Assembly: GCA_046350055.1 (NCBI GenBank)
Contig: JAXMBC010000001.1
Span: 4,464,001-4,528,000 of the forward strand
Length of the DNA stretch: 64,000 nt
Source of the DNA: JAEUIE01 sp046350055
Lineage (GTDB): Bacteria > Planctomycetota > Planctomycetia > Gemmatales > HRBIN36
Direction: 5' to 3'
A model generated the notes under the pieces. It worked only from the letters and a program-made list of their open reading frames with translations. It was not told where the DNA came from and ran no database searches. Position numbers and translations under genes: made by a program. This document shows, piece after piece, positions 19,424-28,006 of the stretch (positions are counted from its first letter, which is position 1; each line of letters starts with the position of its first letter).

Positions 19424-20334
19424 GATTCACCCCCGGCTCGCTGGGTGATACCGCCATAGGCGTCAATGCGACGATCACGCAGGAAGGGCCAGTGCTGGCG
19501 AGTTATCTCTCCTTTGTTCGGATCACATTCGACCACTATCACTTCTTCCTTGTCGCTACTGGCACGGTGGAGCAGCCGTCCGAAGGGATCGTAAACAAAT
19601 GAGCCGCCCCAGAACTCGATACCACCTTGATACTTACCGCCTATTGGTTCCTGACTATTGGGGCCTGATTCGAAGCCAACTCGATTGACAGCTGCTACAT
19701 AACACCCATTGGCAATCGCATGGCCCCGCTGAATGCCTTCCCAGGCGCCTTGCTGGGCTTCGCCGTACTCGGCCTTCTCCGCCGGATGCCAGCCGATGGC
19801 GGTGGGATAGACGAGTATCTCCGCCCCTTGCAGTGCGGTGAGGCGGGCCGCTTCGGGATACCACTGATCCCAGCAAACCAGAGTGCCAACTTTGGCGTAC
19901 CGGGTCTGGAACGCTTTGAAGCCAAGGTCGCCTGGCGTGAAGTAGAACTTTTCCAGGTAGAGCGGATCATCAGGGATATGCATCTTTCGATACTTGCCAA
20001 GGTACTCGCCGCCGGCATCAGCCACGAAGGCGGTGTTGTGATAGATGCCCGATATTCGCCGTTCGAAGACCGAGCCTACGATTGCCATCTTTGTTTCTTT
20101 TGCCAGTTTGCATAACGCATCACTGGTTGGTCCGGGGACAGCTTCTGCCCAGTCGTAGTAACGATGCTCTTCGGTCTGGCAGAAGTAAGGACCAAGAAAC
20201 AGTTCAGGCAGAACGGCGAGTTGCACCCCTTCCGCTGCTGCTTCACGTAACATCTCGGTAGCTCGCGAAAGGTTGTCTGTCGCGGAGCGGTTGCAACTCA
20301 TTTGGATAAGACCAAGGCGGAAGGGTTTGGTCAT
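19420..20334 (-). CDS. aguB: N-carbamoylputrescine amidohydrolase
   Basis: A 304-residue nitrilase-fold amidase with the Glu-Lys-Cys set: E in LPELFLGPYFCQ, K in YRKMHIPDDP and C in LVCWDQWYPEAARL. The FCQTEEHRYYDWAE and YLEKFYFTPGD segments are characteristic of the plant-type carbamoylputrescine branch. It releases putrescine, CO2 and ammonia. It overlaps aguA by 4 bp downstream and starts 26 bp after the cbiM stop, so it belongs to the uvrA-cbiM-aguB-aguA run. Confidence 0.94.
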   Translation of the reverse strand: MTKPFRLGLIQMSCNRSATDNLSRATEMLREAAAEGVQLAVLPELFLGPYFCQTEEHRYYDWAEAVPGPTSDALCKLAKETKMAIVGSVFERRISGIYHNTAFVADAGGEYLGKYRKMHIPDDPLYLEKFYFTPGDLGFKAFQTRYAKVGTLVCWDQWYPEAARLTALQGAEILVYPTAIGWHPAEKAEYGEAQQGAWEGIQRGHAIANGCYVAAVNRVGFESGPNSQEPIGGKYQGGIEFWGGSFVYDPFGRLLHRASSDKEEVIVVECDPNKGEITRQHWPFLRDRRIDAYGGITQRAGGES

Positions 20335-20360
20335 GCCTTCTCCGATAAGTAATGCGCGAT

Positions 20361-20996
20361 TTAATGTCTGACGCCCAGCAACTCCGGTTTGATTTTATAC
20401 AGGAAGTCGACTAAAAGCGCGGTGAAGATGATTTCGATAATCAAGACGGGAATATGCCAGACGAATGCAATACTGGCAAGCAGGCTCAGGTCTTCGTCCT
20501 GAATCGAACCAAAACGCATCGTGAGGTAGTAAAGCACCAGCGTGCCCATCACGCCGACGAAAGCCAACCCGCCACCAATGATATATCTCTTCCATCGAGT
20601 GTTCAGCCCCATTGCACGACGTAACACGGCATACAGGAAGGCAACCAAAACCGCAGGCAGCCCTATGGTGGTGGAATTGACTCCCACTGCATACAAACCA
20701 CCATGCGAGAGGAGTAGTGCCTGCAAGACCAGGGCTACTGTGACAGCTAGACCCGCGTGTCTGCCCAGCAAAATGCCGGCCATGGCATTCAGCAACAAAT
20801 GCACCTTGGCTCCGGGAATAGGAGGATGAATCAGTGAGGCAACGAACAGAACTGCGGTCAAGACACCGGTGCGAGCGACATCTTTTTCTTCGAGGTGGAA
20901 CCAGCCGAGCAGCAACAGGGGTACCATACAGACAAGACCAAGACCCAGAGTGATGGGCATCAGGCTTCCATCAGCGATATGGACTGCAAGCAGCAT
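20361..20996 (-). CDS. cbiM: CbiM-family cobalt/nickel transport membrane protein
   Basis: About 211 residues with at least six membrane segments and the family landmarks HIADGSL near the N-terminus and IPGAKVHLLLNAMAGILLG in the middle. CbiM-type proteins are substrate-binding subunits of ECF metal transporters. In characterised members the metal is held by the very N-terminal Met-His; here four residues precede the Val-His, and the codon before His is GTC, which cannot be a start. No CbiN, CbiQ or CbiO gene is adjacent. The start ATG 20996 shares its A with the uvrA stop (TGATG). The GTG at 20999 is the alternative. Confidence 0.82.
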   Translation of the reverse strand: MLLAVHIADGSLMPITLGLGLVCMVPLLLLGWFHLEEKDVARTGVLTAVLFVASLIHPPIPGAKVHLLLNAMAGILLGRHAGLAVTVALVLQALLLSHGGLYAVGVNSTTIGLPAVLVAFLYAVLRRAMGLNTRWKRYIIGGGLAFVGVMGTLVLYYLTMRFGSIQDEDLSLLASIAFVWHIPVLIIEIIFTALLVDFLYKIKPELLGVRH

Positions 20997-23900
20997 CACT
21001 TTGTCCCAGTTCCATGCATTTGCAGCAGACCGGCTCGCAGCTCTTTCAGGAACGCAGCCAGCTTGAGAGCATCCATTTCCTTGAGTTTTGAATAGAAAAG
21101 GTGGGCCTCATCTCCCTTGGGCTTGGACGTTATGTAGTCAATGGTGGGGGCCAGACCCTCGATACGGGTAATATTGAATTGCCCCTTGTTGCAGTAACAA
21201 ATGATTTGCAGATGGTCGGCTTCCTTAGTCTTGATGCGGAGCCAGAAGGCTTTGCAATAGCTGGGCTTAATGTGGATAGCATCTCGGAGGTTGAAGTTGA
21301 TCTCAGCATCGGGATCAATCTTGCCGATAATGGTCATCAATTGCTTTAGCAGTCCCTGCTCCCACTTGCACCCCTGCCCTGGCGGAAACCCTTTGACCGA
21401 GTGGTGCCATTGTTCACCATTCCTGGCCCATGGCATCAGGGCTTCAATGCCCTTTTCCATCTGATCGGTCACGCCAGCGAACGACCGTGCTGCCTCGGCG
21501 AGGAAGCGGCGGAAGGCGGGGGTGTCGATTTCCTCCTTCTTGTGCACGCTGATCACGACGTTCTGCCACGGACCTTTGGGGTTGCTGACAACTATACGCT
21601 GTTGCCCACTATGGGCGACCATGCCGGGAATCTTCAACAACGATGGCAGCTTCAGTGAGTTCTCCAGCGAGGCCTGCTGGAAGGCGTTCTTGGCAGTATG
21701 GAACTTGAGCCAGAGCAGATACTCCTCCGAGGTGCTGGCATGCAGGAACCAGCCACGACTCCTGATTTTGTGAGCAATCTCGACGGTGGTACGATGATTC
21801 CAGTTCACTTCGCCAAGTGCTGGACTTTCGAGTGACTGAATCTCCTCAATTGCATACTCCAATGCAGTTCCTTCCCACTTGCAGGCTCGGCCGGTCAAGC
21901 TGACACGGTCCACGCAGTGCCACTTGGGGCCATCTGCTTCCCAGGGCATGGCAATCGCCCCGGCATCCGTCTCGGCAAGAGTCAATGGCATCTCAACGGG
22001 TGTGACCACTTGCTGAACGCCCTGGTATCTTTCCCGTTCAGCGTATGGTCCAGCGTCGATGACCTCTTGCAGAATGGGCATGGTGACTGAGCCGTTTGGA
22101 TGGGCGACCACCCACTCCGGTGTGCCTTCCGTGACGATTCTGCCGCCTGCTTCTCCAGCTTCAGGTCCAAGGTCCATCACCCAGTCTGCAGATTTGATAA
22201 CATCGAGATTGTGTTCGACGACAATGACTGTATTGCCGAGATCGACCAGGCGGTGAAGCACTTCGAGAAGTTTGCGGATATCATCGAAGTGAAGGCCAGT
22301 CGTCGGTTCATCCAGCACGTAGAGCGTCTTACCTGTGTTGGGGCGACCTAGCTCAGCTGCCAGCTTTACCCGCTGGGCTTCGCCACCCGAGAGCGTCGGC
22401 GCAGCCTGACCGAGTTCGAGATAATCGAGACCTACATCAGCCAGTGTCTGCAAGAGTGCTTTGATTCGAGGAACATTAGTGAAGACTTCAAGTGCCTGCT
22501 TGATCCTCATCTTCAGCACTTCTGAAATGTTGAAGCCTTTGTAGCGGATTTCGAGAGTCTCAGGTGAGTAACGAGCACCATTGCAGACATCACATGTCAC
22601 CCAGACGTCGGGGAGGAAGTGCATTTCGATCTTTTTCTGCCCCATTCCTACACATGCTTCACAACGGCCACCTGGTTGATTGAAGCTGAACCGTCTCGGT
22701 TGATAACCTCGTACTTTGGCATCTGGTACCTGGGCATACAGCTGACGTATCAGATCGAAGACGCCCGTGTAGGTGGCAGGATTGGAACTCGGGGCATTAC
22801 CGATTGGAGACTGATCAACATTGATGATCTTGTCAATAAACTCGATGCCGGTAAGTTCGCGATATGCGCCAGCCTGTAACTGGGCACGATGCAGCTTGCG
22901 AGCCAGTGCCGGATAGAGGACATCCTGCATCAGCGAGCTTTTGCCCGATCCACTGGGTCCGGTAATGGCAATCAGACAACCTAGCGGAAAACGGGCATCG
23001 ACATCCTTGAGATTGTGATGGAATACCCCCTGCAATCCCAGCCACTGGGTTTTGGGGGTTGTAATCGAGTCATCAGTGATGCTTGCCCGGCGATTGCTGG
23101 GAATAGGGATGGTCAATCGATTGGCGAGGTAGCCACCAGTGAGGGAGTCTTTCTGCTTGCTGACCCTTGCAGGTGAACCCTGGGCAGTAATGGTACCGCC
23201 ATCCATGCCAGCTCCCGGGCCGAAGTCGCACAGGTAGTCTGCCTTCTTGATGACTTCGCGATCATGCTCAACCAGGATCAGTGTGTTGCCGAGGTTTTTC
23301 AGCTTTTCCAGTGCGACGATGAGCCGACGATTATCACGTGGGTGCAGACCAATGGTAGGCTCATCGAGCACATATAGTACACCCGTCAGCCCGCTGCCAA
23401 TCTGACTGGCAAGCCTGATACGCTGGGCTTCCCCACCGCTGAGGGTGGGGGCTGAACGGTAGAGTGTCAAATAGTCGAGACCAACATCGACCAGGAATTG
23501 AAGCCGACTCGTAATCTCTCGCAACAGGTCACCACTGATCTTCTTTTCACTGGGACTCATTTTCAAAGTCTTGAAGAACTCCAGTGCTTCGAAAAGCGAC
23601 AACTGCCCCAGTTGACCGATGGTCTTGCCCTGGAATCTTGATGCAGCTGCATCGTCACGAAGTCTTGCCCCATGACAGGACCTGCAATCAGATTGAGTCA
23701 GTTGATCGGACAGGCGTTGGCGCAGAACGTAGCTCACACGGCTGGCTTCATCAATGGCAGGGTAGATGCCCTTGTACTGCACCTTGATGGGAGGCTGGCC
23801 TTCGATGGGGCTGGGGACCTTAAACCATTCTCCATCGTTACCGTGCTGGACAATACGCTTAGCCGTATTACTCAGCTCATTGAACTCGGTATCGAGGGGA

Positions 23901-26900
23901 AAGTTACCCGATTCGCCGAGCGCTTCAAGAATGGGAACCAGCCCCGGTAAGCTGACAGTAGGCCAGAGGGCCAACGAGCCATCGCGGAGTGTTGCTTGTG
24001 GATCACGGAAGAGTGAGGTGTAACTGGTACCCTGACGGATTCCCAGTCCTTCACAGGTGGTGCACCAGCCAAGTGGACTGTTGAACGAAAAGTGATGTGG
24101 GGCAAGCGGTTCAAAGCTTCGATTGCACTTCGTACAGGCAAGGTGCTGGCTGTATCGCTCGACCTTCCACTTCTTTTCCGGAACACCATCCTGCACGTGG
24201 GCAACGAGCATTACACCCTTACCGAAGCTGAGGGCCGACTCGACACCTTCTGCGAGGCGGCTGCGCTGACTGGCCCGCACGATAGCACGATCAATTACCA
24301 CTTCCACTTCGTGCTTGCGCTTGTTGTCAATCTCCGGTACCTGGTCAATGTCATATGTAGTGCCATTGACCCGCACACGCACGAAGCCGCTGCGACGGAC
24401 TTCATCCCATAAGGTAGAGTAGTCTTCCTGGCCTTTTCGATCGAGCGGAGAGAGCAGATATAGCTTGGTGCCTTCGGGTAAGGTCATCATCTGTTCGATG
24501 ATTTCGTCAGCTGACTGTGTGCCTACGGGAATCTGGCACCGCGGACAATGAGGCTGGCCGAGGCGGGCGTAGAGGACACGCAGGTAATCGTGAATCTCGG
24601 TGACAGTTCCGACTGTCGAACGAGGGCTTTTGCTGGCTGTTTTCTGTTCGATGCAGATGGCAGGTGACAAGCCATCGACGTGTTCAACCTTGGGTTTCTG
24701 CAACTGTCCGAGGAACTGACGGGCATAACTGGACAGGGACTCGACATACCGCCGCTGACCTTCGGTGTAAATGGTATCAATAGCCAGCGTGCTCTTGCCC
24801 GATCCGCTGGGGCCACAGAACACCGTCATTGCTTCACGTGGTACGTTGACATCAATGTGCTTGAGGTTGTTTTGGGCAGCTCCGCGGATGGCAATCTCTG
24901 TCAACTGCGGGATGCGAATGACCTGTTTTGGTTTGCCATTCTTGATCTTCCTTGCTGTAAGGAGATGGTCCTTTGCAAGGATGGGTTTGAGAGAAATACC
25001 AGTGTGTGATCTGGCATTCTTGACTATGTCCTCGGGCGTGCCGACTGCGACAACCTCTCCCCCCGCCGCTCCACCTTCAGGACCAAGGTCGATGATCCAA
25101 TCTGCTGTCTTGATCACATCAAGGTTGTGTTCGATGACGACGACGGTATTTCCATCGCTGGCAAACTGCTGCAGGACCTGGAGCAGCTTCTGGATGTCAT
25201 CGAAATGCAAACCGGTGGTTGGCTCATCCAGGATGTAGAGTGTGTGCCCAGTGCTTTTGTGTACCAATTCTTTCGCAAGTTTGATCCGCTGGGCTTCGCC
25301 ACCACTTAAAGTTGGTGAAGGCTGACCTAGTTTGATGTAATCCAGCCCCACATCGTGCAGAGTCTGCAGCATGCGGGCAATGCGGGGGATTTCCGAGAAA
25401 TGCTGCAGTGCTTGCTGCACATCCATTTCCAGGATATCGTGAATGCTCTTGTCTTTGAACTTTACCTGCAGAGTTTCGCGATTAAACCGCCTGCCTTCAC
25501 ACACAGTGCAAGGTACCCACACATCTGCCAGAAAGTCCATTTCCAGTTTTGTAGAACCATTGCCCGTACAGGCTTCACAGCGGCCACCTGGGACATTAAA
25601 ACTGAACCGGCCAGCTTTATAGCCGCGAATCTTCGATTGATTCATGGCGACGAACAGCTTACGAATTTCGTCGAATACCTTGATATAGGTACCAGGATTG
25701 GAACGTGGTGTGCGACCTATCGGCGATTGGTCTATGGCAATCACCTTGTCGATATTCTCAAGGCCTTTGATCTTGTCGTGTTCACCGGCAGCGAAAGTAG
25801 TTTCCTCTCCTTCTTCCTCTTCTTCCTTCACTTCCTTGTAATTCGTCCTCGATTTGAGCTGCTGTTTTGCAGCCACGAGCAGGATATCGTTGATAAGTGA
25901 ACTTTTGCCAGAGCCACTGACACCAGTGACACAGATAAAGGTGCCAAGAGGAAACTCGACATCTATATCCTTCAAGTTGTTGTGACGTGCACCGGTAATC
26001 TTGATCTTCTGTTTTCCCGGCTTGCGTCGTTCTTTCGGTACTTCAATCTCGAGCCGGCCACTGAGATAGCCACCGGTGACACTGCGTTCGTTTTGAAGTA
26101 AGTCCTTCAGCGTGCCTTGAGAGACTACTTCTCCGCCTCGCACGCCGGGGCCGGGGCCGAAGTCAACTATGTAGTCTGCTGCACGCATGGTTTCGTCATC
26201 GTGCTCGACAACAATAACGGTATTTCCCATGTCACGCAGTCGCTGCAGGCTGTTAAGCAGCATCGTGTTATCACGAGGGTGAAGGCCGATGCTCGGTTCA
26301 TCAAGAATGTAAAGTACGCCAACCAGGCCACAGCCAATCTGACTCGCCAGGCGGATGCGTTGTGCTTCACCACCACTCAGCGTGGGAGCGGTACGATCCA
26401 GACTGAGGTAGTGCAGGCCGACATCAACGAGGAACTGCAGACGGGTGCGAATCTCTTTCAGCGCTTCTTCAGCAATCACAGTCTGTGTGATGTCAAGTGA
26501 TCGTTCGAGTTCGCCGCCCTTGCTGAACCATTTCACCAGATCGCCGATGGGCAGGTTACCTGCTTCAATGATAGTCTTCTCTGCCACCCGCACCGCTGCT
26601 GCCTGGGGGTTCAACCGCATTCCATGACAACTGGGGCAAGTCATGGTCCGCATGTACTTTTCGAGCTGCATCTTTCGCGGACCCGCTGCAACCTTTTTGT
26701 AACTGGCCATCAGATCGGGAATGATGCCTTCCCATGTTTCAGCGTGCCTCCAGATGAAACCGCCACGTGCCTTCCAGTCACAGATGATCTTGTCGGGCGT
26801 GCCATGCAGAATCCAGTCTTTTTCCTGCCGCGTTAGCTTCTTCCAGGGCGCTTTGAGATCGATGTTCTTACTTGTACCGAGTCCAGTGAAAATATGCTTC

Positions 26901-27883
26901 CGCCAGCGGCCCATGCTCGTCATCGGCCCGATCATGGCGATGGCTCCCTTGTAGAAGCTCTTCTCCGGATCGGGTACCAGCAACTCCTCGTCAAAGTCAA
27001 TTTTGTTGCCCAACCCATCACACGACAGGCACATGCCGATGGGACTATTAAAACTGAAAAGTTGAGGGGATGGTGGCTCGTAACTGCTGCCACACTGGGT
27101 ACAGGCGTAGCGAGCAGAAAAGGTATGGGAGGTCCACTCTTCCTTCTTTCCTTCTCCCTTTTTTTGTTCTGCCAGAAGAAGCAGATTCCCTTCCCCCAGC
27201 TTTAACGCCTGCTCTACAGCTTCCAACAATCTCGTTCGACTCTTTTCCTCAATCGTCAGGCGATCAATGATGATCTCAATATTGTGCTTCATCTGTCGGT
27301 CGAGTTTCAACTCATCAGTCAGGTTGATGATGTCGCCATCGACGCGGGCACGAACGTAGCCTTGTTTGAGCAGGTCTTTGAAGAAATCCTTGAATTCGCC
27401 TTTCTGCCCTCGAACCACTGGTGCCAGCACCTGGGCTCGGTTGCCTGGCATCGTGGCCAACAGGCGACCGACGATTTGTTCCCGTGTCTGAGCAGCGATG
27501 GGAACGTTGCACTTCGGGCAGTAGCCTTGGCCGATTCGAGCGTAAAGAACACGGAGAAAATCGTGAATCTCGGTGATGGTGCCTACTGTCGAACGGGGGT
27601 TCTGTGCTGCAGCTTTCTGCTGGATACTGATGGAGGGGGACAGACCGGAAAGGAAATCAACATCGGGCTTGGGCAACTGGCCGAGGAACTGCCTGGCATA
27701 GCTGGAGAGTGATTCAATATACCGTCGCTGTCCCTCGGCAAAGAGGGTATCGAAGGCGAGGCTGCTTTTGCCCGACCCGCTGACTCCGCTGAAGACAATG
27801 AGTTGATTGCGTGGCAGGGTCAGGTCCACGGAGCGCAGATTATGCTCCCTCGCCCCTCGTACGATAATTGCCGCATCGCTCAT
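20996..27883 (-). CDS. uvrA: tandem-fused UvrA (two UvrA copies in one chain) with duplicated C-terminal domain
   Basis: From ATG 27883 the protein is about 2295 residues. Copy 1 (about the first 980 residues) and copy 2 (from about residue 990) each have the full UvrA set. That is four Walker A motifs in total (GVSGSGKSSLAFD, GVSGSGKSSLIND, GPSGSGKSTLAID, GPSGSGKSSLMQD), four LSGGEAQR signatures, four LDEP Walker B motifs and several CxxC zinc modules. The last 315 residues (DNA about 20996-21949) form two related repeats beginning PWEADGPKWH and PWARNGEQWH; I do not recognise their family. UvrA detects DNA damage in nucleotide excision repair, and the fusion makes the usual dimer covalent. 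cbiM is coupled to its stop. Confidence 0.94.
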   Translation of the reverse strand: MSDAAIIVRGAREHNLRSVDLTLPRNQLIVFSGVSGSGKSSLAFDTLFAEGQRRYIESLSSYARQFLGQLPKPDVDFLSGLSPSISIQQKAAAQNPRSTVGTITEIHDFLRVLYARIGQGYCPKCNVPIAAQTREQIVGRLLATMPGNRAQVLAPVVRGQKGEFKDFFKDLLKQGYVRARVDGDIINLTDELKLDRQMKHNIEIIIDRLTIEEKSRTRLLEAVEQALKLGEGNLLLLAEQKKGEGKKEEWTSHTFSARYACTQCGSSYEPPSPQLFSFNSPIGMCLSCDGLGNKIDFDEELLVPDPEKSFYKGAIAMIGPMTSMGRWRKHIFTGLGTSKNIDLKAPWKKLTRQEKDWILHGTPDKIICDWKARGGFIWRHAETWEGIIPDLMASYKKVAAGPRKMQLEKYMRTMTCPSCHGMRLNPQAAAVRVAEKTIIEAGNLPIGDLVKWFSKGGELERSLDITQTVIAEEALKEIRTRLQFLVDVGLHYLSLDRTAPTLSGGEAQRIRLASQIGCGLVGVLYILDEPSIGLHPRDNTMLLNSLQRLRDMGNTVIVVEHDDETMRAADYIVDFGPGPGVRGGEVVSQGTLKDLLQNERSVTGGYLSGRLEIEVPKERRKPGKQKIKITGARHNNLKDIDVEFPLGTFICVTGVSGSGKSSLINDILLVAAKQQLKSRTNYKEVKEEEEEGEETTFAAGEHDKIKGLENIDKVIAIDQSPIGRTPRSNPGTYIKVFDEIRKLFVAMNQSKIRGYKAGRFSFNVPGGRCEACTGNGSTKLEMDFLADVWVPCTVCEGRRFNRETLQVKFKDKSIHDILEMDVQQALQHFSEIPRIARMLQTLHDVGLDYIKLGQPSPTLSGGEAQRIKLAKELVHKSTGHTLYILDEPTTGLHFDDIQKLLQVLQQFASDGNTVVVIEHNLDVIKTADWIIDLGPEGGAAGGEVVAVGTPEDIVKNARSHTGISLKPILAKDHLLTARKIKNGKPKQVIRIPQLTEIAIRGAAQNNLKHIDVNVPREAMTVFCGPSGSGKSTLAIDTIYTEGQRRYVESLSSYARQFLGQLQKPKVEHVDGLSPAICIEQKTASKSPRSTVGTVTEIHDYLRVLYARLGQPHCPRCQIPVGTQSADEIIEQMMTLPEGTKLYLLSPLDRKGQEDYSTLWDEVRRSGFVRVRVNGTTYDIDQVPEIDNKRKHEVEVVIDRAIVRASQRSRLAEGVESALSFGKGVMLVAHVQDGVPEKKWKVERYSQHLACTKCNRSFEPLAPHHFSFNSPLGWCTTCEGLGIRQGTSYTSLFRDPQATLRDGSLALWPTVSLPGLVPILEALGESGNFPLDTEFNELSNTAKRIVQHGNDGEWFKVPSPIEGQPPIKVQYKGIYPAIDEASRVSYVLRQRLSDQLTQSDCRSCHGARLRDDAAASRFQGKTIGQLGQLSLFEALEFFKTLKMSPSEKKISGDLLREITSRLQFLVDVGLDYLTLYRSAPTLSGGEAQRIRLASQIGSGLTGVLYVLDEPTIGLHPRDNRRLIVALEKLKNLGNTLILVEHDREVIKKADYLCDFGPGAGMDGGTITAQGSPARVSKQKDSLTGGYLANRLTIPIPSNRRASITDDSITTPKTQWLGLQGVFHHNLKDVDARFPLGCLIAITGPSGSGKSSLMQDVLYPALARKLHRAQLQAGAYRELTGIEFIDKIINVDQSPIGNAPSSNPATYTGVFDLIRQLYAQVPDAKVRGYQPRRFSFNQPGGRCEACVGMGQKKIEMHFLPDVWVTCDVCNGARYSPETLEIRYKGFNISEVLKMRIKQALEVFTNVPRIKALLQTLADVGLDYLELGQAAPTLSGGEAQRVKLAAELGRPNTGKTLYVLDEPTTGLHFDDIRKLLEVLHRLVDLGNTVIVVEHNLDVIKSADWVMDLGPEAGEAGGRIVTEGTPEWVVAHPNGSVTMPILQEVIDAGPYAERERYQGVQQVVTPVEMPLTLAETDAGAIAMPWEADGPKWHCVDRVSLTGRACKWEGTALEYAIEEIQSLESPALGEVNWNHRTTVEIAHKIRSRGWFLHASTSEEYLLWLKFHTAKNAFQQASLENSLKLPSLLKIPGMVAHSGQQRIVVSNPKGPWQNVVISVHKKEEIDTPAFRRFLAEAARSFAGVTDQMEKGIEALMPWARNGEQWHHSVKGFPPGQGCKWEQGLLKQLMTIIGKIDPDAEINFNLRDAIHIKPSYCKAFWLRIKTKEADHLQIICYCNKGQFNITRIEGLAPTIDYITSKPKGDEAHLFYSKLKEMDALKLAAFLKELRAGLLQMHGTGTK

Positions 27884-28006
27884 TCGTTTGGTTACCTGGA
27901 CCAGAAGAGTTAGCTTGGCAACCGGGGGTGAAGGTGACAAGTGAACGAAGTGTGTTATTTAGTCCAGTCTTTACAATAAGCTTGGAGCACGTCAATCAGC
28001 TAAGTA

